A stretch of DNA of 64,000 bases from contig JAUILU010000001.1 in NCBI GenBank assembly GCA_030432905.1, positions 1,054,001-1,118,000 of the forward strand, written 5' to 3'. This document shows, in pieces, positions 34,350 to 45,521 of the stretch (its first letter is position 1; each line of letters begins with the position of its first letter). A model generated the notes under the pieces. The model was not told the DNA's origin. It saw nothing but the letters and a program-made list of their open reading frames with translations, and ran no database searches. Both the position numbers and the translations under genes were made by a program. Source of the DNA: Phycisphaerae bacterium (GTDB lineage Bacteria > Planctomycetota > Phycisphaerae > Phycisphaerales > UBA1924).

Positions 34350-35903
34350 CTAAGGGCACCCGGCGTTGTAGTTCGTAATGAATGCAGTGAAGTCCGTCGG
34401 CTCGACCTCGCCGTTCTCGTTCTGATCAGCCGGGCTCTGGCCCGCGGTATAAGCCGTGATCCATGCCGAGAAGTCCGAAAATTCGACGCTTCCGTTCAAG
34501 TTTACATCAGCGATGCATAGGCGGACGCCCATTGCAGTGGCGACCGCACGATGAGCGTTCACTCTGCCGTGACCGTAGTGGATATCAAATCCGGGTTCAC
34601 CGAAGTCCTCCGACGAATTCTTGAGAATCGTTGCGACTTGTACCGGAGTTAGGTTTGGGTTCGCAGAAAGCATGAGAGCCGCGACGCCGCCGACAAGCGG
34701 ACATGCCGCGGAGGTGCCCGATTGGTATTCGTATGTTGGTGCGCGAAGGAAATCGTCCCAGGTCGAAACGATATCTACACCGGGCGCCACGACACTGACC
34801 TCGGCACCAAACGTAGAAAAGCTGGCGATCTTGTCGCGGTTGTCCGTCGCACCGACAGCGATCGTCTCCGGATACTTCGCGGGGTACTTCACGCCTTCAA
34901 CGCCGGAGTTCCCGGTCGAAGCACACACGACGACGCCGCTCTCGCACGCGTACCGCATCGCCGCGTGCATGAGATCGCTGCCGCTGTCCAACCCGAAGCT
35001 GATCACCGCGACATTGGCGCCGTTATCGACCGCCCAGATCAAACCCTCGCTCATCCAGACATCGCTGGTAAAGCCGAGGATATTGGCCATTTTGATCGGC
35101 ATGATCGGCGAGGCCCAGCTCATGCCTGTCATTCCCTCGCGGTTGTTCGATTGGGCAGCCGCGATCCCCGCGACATGGGTGCCGTGAGAATTGAACGGAT
35201 CGTGGGTGTCGTGAGTATTGCCCGCACCGGTCGAGTTGTATCCATCAAGGAGTTTGTGAAAGAGATCAGGGTGCTCATTGCTCACGCCCGCGTCAAGCAC
35301 GGCGATAACGATCTGCGCCGCACCGGGCGTCAGTTCCCACGCCTCCACCGCGTCAACATCAGAGTCAGCAATGCCGGCTGAACCGTCGATGCGCTGGCCG
35401 AGATTGTGCAGGCTGTACTGACTCGGGAATCCCGGATCGTTCGGCCCATTGCCATCGCGTGTCTGATCGCCAACCACAACCGGGTCTGCGGCCACAACAA
35501 CTTGGCTCTGCGAAGCTAGCCAGGCGGATGCCGCTTCAACATCCGTCGAGCCGTCGAGTGTGACCACGAACATACTCGTGAGTCCGAGCGAATCGGCGAG
35601 TTCGAGATTCGCTGGCTGAAAGGGCAGTACGGGCCTCACCCCGGCTGCGCCGATGGTTTCCAAAGCCAACGCAACAATGTCAGCCTGAAGCCCGTCCTCA
35701 AGAGTTGACGAACCGACAACCTCGAGATTCTCTTGAATCGAGAATCCATCGGCAAGCTGCACAACCATCGCACTGTGATGGACGCCGCGGTCTATGTCCG
35801 CGGCCTCAATATCCGAATGGCTCGCAATCTGTGCCGTGGCGGTGCCGATGCACCCAAACAGGTACACAGATATCGCGAGCTTACCCCCGTGAGTTCGCAA
35901 CAT
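34350..35903 (-). CDS. secreted subtilisin-like protease with dockerin-like C-terminus
   Basis: An S8 serine endopeptidase of 517 residues. ATG 35903 is preceded by GAGGAGAGGG and opens a signal peptide (LAISVYLFGCIGTATAQ). A propeptide-like region of about 130 residues follows. The catalytic Asp is in IVIAVLDAGVSNEHPD (about residue 201), His in NSHGTHVAGIAAAQ (about 239) and Ser in YQSGTSAACPLVGG (about 397), where the Met usual after GTS is Ala. The last 55 residues hold two EF-hand-like repeats (DVNLNGSVEFSDFSAWITAY and DQNENGEVEPTDFTAFIT) ending in AGCP, the pattern of planctomycete dockerin-like modules, likely calcium-binding. Confidence 0.9.
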   Translation of the reverse strand: MLRTHGGKLAISVYLFGCIGTATAQIASHSDIEAADIDRGVHHSAMVVQLADGFSIQENLEVVGSSTLEDGLQADIVALALETIGAAGVRPVLPFQPANLELADSLGLTSMFVVTLDGSTDVEAASAWLASQSQVVVAADPVVVGDQTRDGNGPNDPGFPSQYSLHNLGQRIDGSAGIADSDVDAVEAWELTPGAAQIVIAVLDAGVSNEHPDLFHKLLDGYNSTGAGNTHDTHDPFNSHGTHVAGIAAAQSNNREGMTGMSWASPIMPIKMANILGFTSDVWMSEGLIWAVDNGANVAVISFGLDSGSDLMHAAMRYACESGVVVCASTGNSGVEGVKYPAKYPETIAVGATDNRDKIASFSTFGAEVSVVAPGVDIVSTWDDFLRAPTYEYQSGTSAACPLVGGVAALMLSANPNLTPVQVATILKNSSEDFGEPGFDIHYGHGRVNAHRAVATAMGVRLCIADVNLNGSVEFSDFSAWITAYTAGQSPADQNENGEVEPTDFTAFITNYNAGCP

Positions 35904-36238
35904 TTCCCTCTCCTCAGCGGGCAGCGACTTTGCCACCACCCAAAGCCAGCGTACTGGTCTCTTCGACCAGCCGCTAGGTGCCGGGCACAGTTTTATGTGG
36001 ACCCGTCAAACAATTGCGCACACCCTTAATTTTGTTTGGTTTATGTACAAACCTGTCTATTGCAAGCGATTTCGGGTGCTTTTTTGCTTCACCTTCCCGA
36101 GAAGGGGTTGACATATATCTGGACCACCGTCACCCTAGAGGCACATGGAGAAGGGCGTTCTGCCCGCAAGAAGAGATCATGAGATGCGGATTGGACCGCG
36201 GCATAAGACACCGCGGCTTTGAAGCTGGGAGAGAAGAC
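35904..36238. promoter_or_regulatory. 335-base non-coding region with promoter and structured leader
   Basis: No convincing gene lies here. It is AT-rich in the first half, serving the divergent protease gene. Downstream is TTGACA at 36108 and a leader that can fold: GGGC / GCCC around 36157-36170, and CCGCGG repeated at 36196-36201 and 36211-36216, ending in GGGAGAG before the ATG at 36239. Confidence 0.5.
36108..36136 (+). promoter_or_regulatory. candidate sigma70-type promoter of the Arg4-tailed protein gene
   Basis: A perfect TTGACA -35 box at 36108-36113 is followed 17 bases later by CACCCT, a poor -10 match. The same TTGACA box recurs upstream of the tandem copy at 37083 with a better -10. 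Confidence 0.45.
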
Positions 36239-36994
36239 ATGACTAGTAAGACCACAAAGAGTGGTGTCGCATTGGCGGCTTTCGCTCTGATCGCTGCCGC
36301 GGGATCGGCCTCTGCCGACATTTCCTCGACGGTGTTCAGCATCACCGCAACGCTCGACAATGGCGCTGGCCCTTCATACACGTACGACGTCGAGTACAAC
36401 CCGAGCAACCAAGACGGCGGCAACTTTATGTGGTCGCTTAGTGATTCGGTTAACATCGTCGACGACAACGACCAGAACGTGTTCACGCTTGACGCCGCGA
36501 GCGTTCGCATCGAGAACAACCGCGAAGGCTTTGGCCCGAGCCAGCTGCTTTCGCTGAACTTCCAGGTGCTCGCCGGTGCCCAAAACACCGTGTTTAGCGT
36601 TGATTCCGCCGTGCTCAGCTTCGCGGCCATCTCGAACGCACAGGGCCGCGCCAGCGCTGCCGTGACTGTCACCGACATCAACGGCGGCGGCGCGACTTAC
36701 ACCCCGATGGGAGCTGGGGCGTACGGCGCGTACTACAACGGCAGCAACCTGTTCCAGAACCTCATCGGCACCGTGACCGCTGACCCGTTCTCGACGGGTG
36801 ATTCGAACGAGGCCTTCCCCGCTGTCGGATTCGCCGGCATCGGTGCAAGCCTGACCGACATCCAGTCGGACTGGAACTTCACGCTTTCGGCTGGTGACAT
36901 CGCCGCCGGCACGAGCGAGTTCGAGATCATCCCTGCCCCCGCTACGGCAGTGCTGGGCCTCGCCGGCTTGGCTGGTCTTCGCCGCCGCCGTTAA
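36239..36994 (+). CDS. secreted protein with PEP-CTERM-like Arg4 sorting tail (tandem copy A)
   Basis: A surface or exported protein of 251 residues with no known enzymatic fold. ATG 36239 follows GGGAGAG and opens a signal peptide (SGVALAAFALIAAAGSASA). The mature part is beta-rich with many Asn, Asp and Gly residues. The C-terminus has the three-part sorting tail: IPAPATAV, a hydrophobic LGLAGLAGL and RRRR at the very end, as in PEP-CTERM/MYXO-CTERM-type proteins. It shares the block LTDIQSDWNFTLSAGDIAAG with its neighbour (LTDIQAQFNFTLSANDSVSG), so the two are tandem paralogues. No exosortase gene is in the window. Confidence 0.8.
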   Translation: MTSKTTKSGVALAAFALIAAAGSASADISSTVFSITATLDNGAGPSYTYDVEYNPSNQDGGNFMWSLSDSVNIVDDNDQNVFTLDAASVRIENNREGFGPSQLLSLNFQVLAGAQNTVFSVDSAVLSFAAISNAQGRASAAVTVTDINGGGATYTPMGAGAYGAYYNGSNLFQNLIGTVTADPFSTGDSNEAFPAVGFAGIGASLTDIQSDWNFTLSAGDIAAGTSEFEIIPAPATAVLGLAGLAGLRRRR

Positions 36995-37016
36995 GGCAAA
37001 ACCAACCAAAAACCTA

Positions 37017-37047
37017 AACCGCAGCCCCTGTCGGCTGCGGTTTTTTT
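37017..37047 (+). terminator. Rho-independent terminator after copy A
   Basis: A perfect 10-bp stem AACCGCAGCC / GGCTGCGGTT with a six-base loop runs into seven T residues, 22 bases after the stop. Confidence 0.93.
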
Positions 37048-37082
37048 ATTGAAAAGTTGCTGGCATTCTGCCAGAAACCTCA

Positions 37083-37111
37083 TTGACACAGAATCACCCC
37101 GGTCCGATACT
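37083..37111 (+). promoter_or_regulatory. sigma70-type promoter of tandem copy B
   Basis: TTGACA at 37083-37088, a 17-base spacer and GATACT at 37106-37111: a near-consensus housekeeping promoter placed between the copy A terminator and the copy B start. Confidence 0.75.
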
Positions 37112-37181
37112 GGGGGTTGAGAGAAGCCCGAGGCGTCATGGCCCACGGGTATGTCGGAGAGCCAGGGAGAGGAGAGACTCC

Positions 37182-37952
37182 ATGCCTCATGCACGTATGA
37201 GCATTGCTGCAATCGCAGCACTTACCGCGGGAACCGCCTGTTCACAGGTGTCTGACCCGCTCATCACGATCAGCGCTTCCAGCTCGCTGGGATCGGGATC
37301 CGTGAGCTTCACCAGCGGCGACGTCGGTGCGATCACCCAGCCCAACGGCGGGATCGTGTTCCTGCTGTTCAGCACACCGCTGAACATCGTTGATCAGAAC
37401 AACAACAACGTGATCGGTTCGATCACGCAGTTGTCGGTCGTCAACAACGCCGACAGCACGGACACGCCGTTCGTTCAAGACGCACTGACCAGCATCGGCT
37501 TCGCGGCTTTCGCGGGCGACGCGGACACGACGTTTAACCTGACGGCGAGCTTCATCAACACCGGCAGCGTCAACGACGCGGCGCTCCGCGCCACCGCGGG
37601 TGTGACCGTCACCGACAACAACGCCAATGGCGCAACGCTCGTGGGCGGAGGTGCCGGCGGCTCGTTCTTTAACGCGGCATACAACGGCGGCACTACATTC
37701 GCCGACCTTGTTTCTGGCCCGTTCAGCACAGCGCCGGCAGGCTCGAACTCCGGAACGCAGGATTTCCCTGCTGCACCGGGTGTGTTCAGCCCGATCGCTA
37801 ACCCGCTCACGGATATCCAGGCGCAGTTCAACTTCACGCTGTCCGCCAACGATTCAGTCAGCGGCACCAGCGGCTTCTTCTCGGTCCCGACGCCGGCTTC
37901 CGCTTCGCTGCTCGCTCTTGGCGGCATCGCTGCTAGCCGCCGTCGCCGCTAA
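37182..37952 (+). CDS. secreted protein with PEP-CTERM-like Arg4 sorting tail (tandem copy B)
   Basis: A paralogue of the gene just upstream, with 256 residues. ATG 37182 follows GGGAGAGGAGAG; a second Met at 37197 is possible. The signal peptide is MSIAAIAALTAGTACSQ. The mature part is beta-rich with repeated Asn/Gly/Thr turns (TVTDNNANGATLVGGGAGGS) and the family block LTDIQAQFNFTLSAND. The tail is VPTPASASLLALGGIAASRRRR in the window's usual order (Pro-rich, hydrophobic, Arg4). Its own promoter and terminator show that it is transcribed independently of copy A. The function is probably structural or surface-exposed; there is no catalytic motif. Confidence 0.8.
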   Translation: MPHARMSIAAIAALTAGTACSQVSDPLITISASSSLGSGSVSFTSGDVGAITQPNGGIVFLLFSTPLNIVDQNNNNVIGSITQLSVVNNADSTDTPFVQDALTSIGFAAFAGDADTTFNLTASFINTGSVNDAALRATAGVTVTDNNANGATLVGGGAGGSFFNAAYNGGTTFADLVSGPFSTAPAGSNSGTQDFPAAPGVFSPIANPLTDIQAQFNFTLSANDSVSGTSGFFSVPTPASASLLALGGIAASRRRR

Positions 37953-37978
37953 GCAGATTCATTCCAACGCATCACCTG

Positions 37979-38009
37979 ACACCGGCTCCTCGTGAGCCGG
38001 TGTTTTTTT
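37979..38009 (+). terminator. Rho-independent terminator after copy B
   Basis: A perfect 10-bp stem ACACCGGCTC / GAGCCGGTGT with a five-base loop is followed by a run of T residues, ending just before the sixA stop on the other strand. Confidence 0.93.
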
Positions 38010-38011
38010 GC

Positions 38012-38485
38012 TCATGAATCGAGACGCAGCAGTTCAACCAGCCTGCCCGTGCCCGGCGCTGTCAACTCGGGCAGTTCCACGATAGCCGCCGTCCCGGTTT
38101 TAAGCTGCACGCCGTAGCCGCCGAAGCCGGACACCAGCAGCGAAGCGAGTTCCGACATCGGCGGGTTGTGCCCCACCACGATCAGCCTCGGCTCTTCGTG
38201 GTGCTGTTCGATCAACGGGATCAGACCATTGACGGGTGAACCGAGCATCAGGGGTTGAACCCGCTGAGGCTCGCTGTCTATGCCCTTGCAGAGCAGCTCG
38301 GCGGTCGCGATCGCCCTGGCCGCCTCGCTCGAGAGCACAAGGCTGCCACCGAATCCCTCGGCTAGGAGGGCCTCGCCGAGCCAAACCGCTTGCCGCTCGC
38401 CCTGGGCGGTCAATTCCCGGTCCCTGTCTCGTCCGGTTACAGAATCGTGCTCTGCTTTGCCGTGTCTGACGATCGCCAGCTTCAT
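38012..38485 (-). CDS. sixA: SixA-type phosphohistidine phosphatase
   Basis: A small cytosolic histidine-phosphatase-superfamily enzyme of 157 residues, the usual SixA length. The catalytic RHG motif is in MKLAIVRHGKAEHD, and the second His is in RLIVVGHNPPMSELASLL; LTAQGERQAVWLGEAL and LSSEAARAIATAELL complete the SixA pattern. E. coli SixA dephosphorylates His residues of phosphocarriers; here the partner could be the EIIA or Hpt proteins of this window, but that is only a guess. The gene stands alone, divergent from the secretin-N-domain-like gene. Confidence 0.9.
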   Translation of the reverse strand: MKLAIVRHGKAEHDSVTGRDRDRELTAQGERQAVWLGEALLAEGFGGSLVLSSEAARAIATAELLCKGIDSEPQRVQPLMLGSPVNGLIPLIEQHHEEPRLIVVGHNPPMSELASLLVSGFGGYGVQLKTGTAAIVELPELTAPGTGRLVELLRLDS

Positions 38486-38600
38486 TCTGATAGACTACCA
38501 CAGACGCGATGGGAACCACCGCGAACCTTGTGCGTCTAGTTAGGTATGACCGATGGCCTGGCTCGATTGCCAGCTGCTCGGCATGCAAGGAGACCCGGCC

Positions 38601-39542
38601 ATGACGACTCAACTCGGCAATATCGCTCTGACCGCGTGCACACTGGTGCTCACCGCCGGCGTGCTGCCCTCGGCATACTCACCGATGACCAGCACCTCGC
38701 ACGCCCAGGTTGACGAGGGCGACGTCAAAGCCAAACGCAAGAACCTGGCGCTCATGCTCCGGCCCGTCACCATCAACTTCAACGACCAGCGTCTCGAAGA
38801 CGTCATGACGTTCTTCAAGGACTTCACCGGCGCGGACATCGACGTCCACTACGTCACCGACCGCAGGCCCGAAGGCCTCGACCCGGACGCCCTGATCAGC
38901 ATCGACGCCAAGGAGATGTCAGCGCTTCGTCTGCTCGAGCTGATCCTCGAACAGGCCGCCCGTGATACGTTTGAAGAGAACACCTGGCAGATGACAAGCT
39001 GGGGCTCGATCGAGGTCGGCCCTAAGAGCCTGCTCAACCGGCGCCAGCGCGTCGTAATCTACGACATCGCGGACCTGCTGCTCGAACTGCCCGACTACGA
39101 CGAAGCGCCCAACATCGATCTGCAGAACGTTCTGCAATCCAATCAGGGCGGCGGAGGCGGGCAGAGCCCGTTCGACGGCGATCAGCAGGACGAGAACGAA
39201 GAGCGTGACCTGCAGCTCCGCAAAGAAAACGTCATCAATCTGATCCAGACCATCGTCGAGCCCGAGCAATGGGCCGACAACGGCGGCGACGGCGGCACCG
39301 TCCAGTCCTTCCAGAACACGCTCGTTATCCGTGCACCCGACTACATGCACCGCCAGATCGACGGCTACAACTGGTGGCCCACGCAATCAACGAGCGTCGC
39401 GGGTATCGGCGCACGCCGGTATGTCTCCTTCACGCTCGACACAGGCATCGGAACCGTCGATGGCTTTGCCCAGCAACCAGTGCCCGCGGTCGTCGGTGGC
39501 GGCAACGGAGGTGGTGATGGCGGCGGCGGCGGCGGCGGCTAA
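38601..39542 (+). CDS. secreted protein with secretin-type N domains and Gly-rich tail
   Basis: An exported protein of 313 residues. ATG 38601 has AAGGAG eight bases upstream and opens a signal peptide (NIALTACTLVLTAGVLPSAY); an ATG at 38553 lacks a ribosome site. The first domain (VTINFNDQRLEDVMTFFKDF) resembles the N0/STN domain of secretins and TonB receptors. The second unit (QRVVIYDIADLLLELPDYD, then VINLIQTIVEPEQWADNGGD and TLVIRAPDYMHRQID) matches a domain often paired with secretins in planctomycetes. There is no secretin barrel; the protein ends in a Gly-rich tract (GGGNGGGDGGGGGGG). A role in an envelope secretion or pilus-like assembly is inferred. Confidence 0.65.
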   Translation: MTTQLGNIALTACTLVLTAGVLPSAYSPMTSTSHAQVDEGDVKAKRKNLALMLRPVTINFNDQRLEDVMTFFKDFTGADIDVHYVTDRRPEGLDPDALISIDAKEMSALRLLELILEQAARDTFEENTWQMTSWGSIEVGPKSLLNRRQRVVIYDIADLLLELPDYDEAPNIDLQNVLQSNQGGGGGQSPFDGDQQDENEERDLQLRKENVINLIQTIVEPEQWADNGGDGGTVQSFQNTLVIRAPDYMHRQIDGYNWWPTQSTSVAGIGARRYVSFTLDTGIGTVDGFAQQPVPAVVGGGNGGGDGGGGGGG

Positions 39543-39568
39543 CCCACAGCAGTTCATCAATACAAAAG

Positions 39569-39593
39569 AACCGCGTGCAACTGCACGCGGTTT
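39569..39593. terminator. bidirectional hairpin terminator
   Basis: A 10-bp stem AACCGCGTGC / GCACGCGGTT with a four-base loop. TTTCTC follows on the plus strand and TTCTTTTGT on the minus strand, so it can serve both the gene ending at 39542 and the facing gcvP. Confidence 0.75.
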
Positions 39594-39626
39594 CTCATTG
39601 GAAAGAGCTAAGTTAAGCCCGCGTGC

Positions 39627-42548
<2,922 letters not shown>

Positions 42549-42631
42549 TCACCTAGCCTCCGCTGTGCCGGATCGGGCCACGATCGGCCCGCCGGGAATG
42601 CTAGGTCTTGCAGCCGGGGATTTACGCGGAA

Positions 42632-43213
42632 TCAGCGCTGTTCGTAGAACCAGAGCAGCCTTTCGTTGCCCTCTTCTGAAATCATGTCGAAGCCTTGCCA
42701 CCGCAGGTCCCGCCCGGCCCCACGCACGAGCCTCAGCCGGTGGATCCCGTCGCCCAGCCTCGTGAACGTCGCGTTTGGAGAGTGCTCGGCCATCGGCATC
42801 CGGGCGAAGAGCTTGTCGATCGAGTCGAGCTCGTCACGGAGCATCCAGTACGCGTCCTCCGGGGTTTTGCCGTGGGCGCGGAACTCCTGCTTGGTAGCCT
42901 CGCTGAGGACCTGGTCGAGAAAGAGTTCCATGTCCTCATCTCGCAGGGTCTCGAAGATATGCCGCATCAGGTGCCTCGGGCTACGGGCCTGGAGCGTGAC
43001 GTTCCCGTCCTCGTCCTCTATGCGCTGCGCATCCTGAGGGAGATGCCTTGGGTCGTGGTTTCTGCCGAGGTCTGTGCGGGCGACTTCGGGACCGTCGGCG
43101 CCGTCGAGACCGCTGAAAAACGAGTTCGAAGAAACATCACGCTGGTAGGGCTCGCACCCGACCCCAGCGAACATCAAACCGGCAATACACGCGAGAATCA
43201 CGCGAGCGTTCAC
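42632..43213 (-). CDS. hypothetical lipoprotein downstream of nadB
   Basis: I do not recognise a family. The GTG start at 43213 overlaps the nadB stop (GTGA), and the 193-residue product begins with a lipoprotein signal (VILACIAGLMFAGVGC, lipobox Cys about 20). The mature part is polar and mostly helical (RHLMRHIFETLRDEDMELFL; AYWMLRDELDSIDKLFARM) and ends with a beta-rich segment (RLRLVRGAGRDLRWQGFDMI) finishing LLWFYEQR. It is probably held at the inner face of an envelope membrane. Translational coupling to nadB is likely from the overlap, but a functional link is not obvious. Confidence 0.75.
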   Translation of the reverse strand: MNARVILACIAGLMFAGVGCEPYQRDVSSNSFFSGLDGADGPEVARTDLGRNHDPRHLPQDAQRIEDEDGNVTLQARSPRHLMRHIFETLRDEDMELFLDQVLSEATKQEFRAHGKTPEDAYWMLRDELDSIDKLFARMPMAEHSPNATFTRLGDGIHRLRLVRGAGRDLRWQGFDMISEEGNERLLWFYEQR

Positions 43214-44874
43214 GTCGGCACCCCGGTCGGCTGATCGACAGGCACCGCTGTCGGTTCCTGCTCGCCCCGGCGCCACTGGTCATGGACCGCGAACCGCTCG
43301 TCGGTCTCGGGCACGTCTGTCCTTGTGTGACAGCCCCGCGACTCGGCGCGCCAGAGCGCTGACCTTGCTACAAGGTGCCCCACCGTCAGCATGTTTTGTA
43401 CTTCCCAGCCCTCGGGGTCGTCGAAGATCTTGTCGAAGGTGTACCTCGCCCAGAACTCGAGCATGTGGACCGCGTCGGTGAGCATCGGGCCGGCGCGTTC
43501 GATGCCGACGTTCCGCCACATCGCGGATCTGAGGCTCGATCGGACGTCCTCGATATCGAGCACGCCGTGCTCGCTCGGGCGGATGTCGCTGACGATCGAG
43601 ATAGGCGACTGCAGCCCCAGTTCTTTGGCCGCCGAGCCCGCGAGCTTGCCCGCTGCATCACCGATGACCAACCCCTCCAGCAGCGAGTTGCTCGCCAACC
43701 GGTTCGCGCCGTGCAAGCCCGAGCAGGCCGCCTCGCCCACCGCGAACATGCCCGGCACGTCGGTTTTGCCCGAGGCGTCGGTCCTGACTCCGCCGATGCA
43801 GTAGTGCGCCGCGGGGTGGACAGGGATGAGCTGTTTCTGCGGGTCGATGCCGTAGAGACGCAGTTCCTCGGTAATCCCCGGGAATCGCTCGGCGAAGTTC
43901 TCGATGTGCGTCGCGTCGAGGAAGACGTGCGTGCTCCCGGTCCGCGCGATGCGCTGCACGATGGCGCGGCTGACCACATCGCGGGGCGCCAGCTCCGCGA
44001 GTTCGTGCACGCCGACCATGAACCGCTCGCCGGTCTCGTCGCGGAGGTACGCCCCCTCGCCGCGGACCGCCTCGCTGATCAGGCTCCGCGGTGCACCGGG
44101 CAGGTAGAGAACGGTCGGATGGAACTGAACGAAAGCCATGTCCGCGACGCTCGCGCCGGCGCGGTACGCCATCGCGATGCCGTCGGCTGTAGCGACTCTT
44201 GGGTTCGTCGTTTCGCGGTAGAGCTGCCCCGACCCGCCCGAAGCGAGCACAGTCGATCGTGACCAGATCATCTGCAAGCCATAGCGCGCGTGCCATGTCA
44301 CAGCCCCGACGACCGGCGAGCCGGGCTCGGTGCTGGGCGTGACGAGATCCAGCGCGAAGCAGTTCTCGAACACGCGTATGTTCGGATGGGCTCGCAGCTT
44401 GGCGGTCAGGGTCTGCTGCATGAATCGGCCTGTCGCGTCGCCGCTGGTGTGCAGGATCCGCCGCTGATGGTGGCCGCCCTCTCTGCCGAGTTGGATCTGC
44501 CCCGACTCGTCGCGATCGAACGCCATGCCCCAATCGATCAGATCTTGGATCTGATCAGGCCCGCCCGCGACGACCTTGGAAACGACGTCCGGGTCGCTCA
44601 GCCCGCTGCCGACCGAGAGCGTGTCGGATTCGTGCGCGCCAAAGCTGTCAGACTCGGCGAGCACCGAGGCGATGCCGCCCTGCGCCCAGGCCGTGTTGCT
44701 GACCTCGGCGCCTTCTTTGCAGAGGACGATGACCTCGCCGAACTCGGCAGCCGCGAGCGCCGCGCGAGCGCCGGCGACCCCGCCACCGATCACGAGCGTG
44801 CCGGTGAACATCTGCGGCAAGAGCCCCGAGCGGAACGGGATCAGGTATCTGCGATCGTCGAGGCCTGTTTCCAT
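43210..44874 (-). CDS. nadB: L-aspartate oxidase
   Basis: A flavoprotein that oxidises L-aspartate to iminoaspartate, the first step of de novo NAD synthesis. The protein of 554 residues has the FAD motif TLVIGGGVAGARAALAAAEF, the succinate-dehydrogenase-like stretch SNTAWAQGGIASVL, the active-site region GEGAYLRDETGERFM and HPAAHYCIGGVRTDASGKT, and GLHGANRLASNSLLEGLVIG near the end of the FAD domain. The C-terminal helical domain is present. The start METGLDDRRYLIPF at 44874 gives a leader of about 20 residues. A DinB-like gene lies 24 bases upstream on the same strand and a lipoprotein gene overlaps the end. nadA and nadC are not here. Confidence 0.95.
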   Translation of the reverse strand: METGLDDRRYLIPFRSGLLPQMFTGTLVIGGGVAGARAALAAAEFGEVIVLCKEGAEVSNTAWAQGGIASVLAESDSFGAHESDTLSVGSGLSDPDVVSKVVAGGPDQIQDLIDWGMAFDRDESGQIQLGREGGHHQRRILHTSGDATGRFMQQTLTAKLRAHPNIRVFENCFALDLVTPSTEPGSPVVGAVTWHARYGLQMIWSRSTVLASGGSGQLYRETTNPRVATADGIAMAYRAGASVADMAFVQFHPTVLYLPGAPRSLISEAVRGEGAYLRDETGERFMVGVHELAELAPRDVVSRAIVQRIARTGSTHVFLDATHIENFAERFPGITEELRLYGIDPQKQLIPVHPAAHYCIGGVRTDASGKTDVPGMFAVGEAACSGLHGANRLASNSLLEGLVIGDAAGKLAGSAAKELGLQSPISIVSDIRPSEHGVLDIEDVRSSLRSAMWRNVGIERAGPMLTDAVHMLEFWARYTFDKIFDDPEGWEVQNMLTVGHLVARSALWRAESRGCHTRTDVPETDERFAVHDQWRRGEQEPTAVPVDQPTGVPT

Positions 44875-44898
44875 ATCGAAAAAGTCTATACCGAAGGC

Positions 44899-45489
44899 CT
44901 AGGCCGACCCGGGACCTGTGTTACCGAGCAGCAGGTCGATCTTTCTGGGCAGGAACGAGGCGTGGTGCTCGATATGCCAAGTCGCAAGCCCGAGAAGCCG
45001 TTTCGTGGTGAACTCGCCCCGTGTGACATGCAGGGCTTTGCGGTCCCATGCCGTGTCGTCGAGCGTCATCAGCCAGTCGCGGGTCCACGCGCGGATGGTG
45101 TGGATGGTCGCCACGAACGCGCCGCAGGCGGCCCGCGCCGAATCGCCCGGGGCATCCTTTGGTTTGAGCTTGTAGAGGCCGTTGTCGATGTAGGGGTCCG
45201 GGTCGAAGCCGTGGAGCATGGGGCCGTCCTCGGCGACGGTGCGGCGCAGCCGGTTGGCGTTTAGGATCTCGCAGTCCGCCAGATGCCCAATCAGCACTCG
45301 CACGGGCCACTTGCCGACGCCGGAGGATTCGAGGAAGGCTGTATCGAGCAGGTCGTCGTCGAGCTCGAACGCTCGCGGGTCGATGCGCTCGACACCGATG
45401 CCGTAGCGGTAGATCAGCTCGGAAGTGGGCAGTTCGGCCAGTTCGTCGAAGCTCGGGCCAGGCTCACGCATTACAAGGTCGGCTTGCAT
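44899..45489 (-). CDS. DinB-family four-helix protein
   Basis: A cytosolic metal-binding protein of 196 residues of the DinB/YfiT type; members include thiol-dependent transferases and many uncharacterised proteins. The likely metal ligands are His in VLIGHLADCEILNANRLRR and the pair in LLGLATWHIEHHASFLPRK near the C-terminus, in the usual order for the family. The ATG at 45489 follows AAAGGAG. It is the first gene of a set (DinB, nadB, lipoprotein, perhaps gcvP) and is divergent from a thioesterase gene across about 30 bases. The substrate is unknown. Confidence 0.85.
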   Translation of the reverse strand: MQADLVMREPGPSFDELAELPTSELIYRYGIGVERIDPRAFELDDDLLDTAFLESSGVGKWPVRVLIGHLADCEILNANRLRRTVAEDGPMLHGFDPDPYIDNGLYKLKPKDAPGDSARAACGAFVATIHTIRAWTRDWLMTLDDTAWDRKALHVTRGEFTTKRLLGLATWHIEHHASFLPRKIDLLLGNTGPGSA

Positions 45490-45521
45490 CTCCGGCTCCT
45501 TTCGATTTGCTACTGTTGGTC

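Noticed and set aside
42549-42631. A glycine riboswitch upstream of gcvP.
   Set aside because: The gap is only 83 bases, too short for the tandem aptamers, and no conserved glycine-aptamer core is visible.
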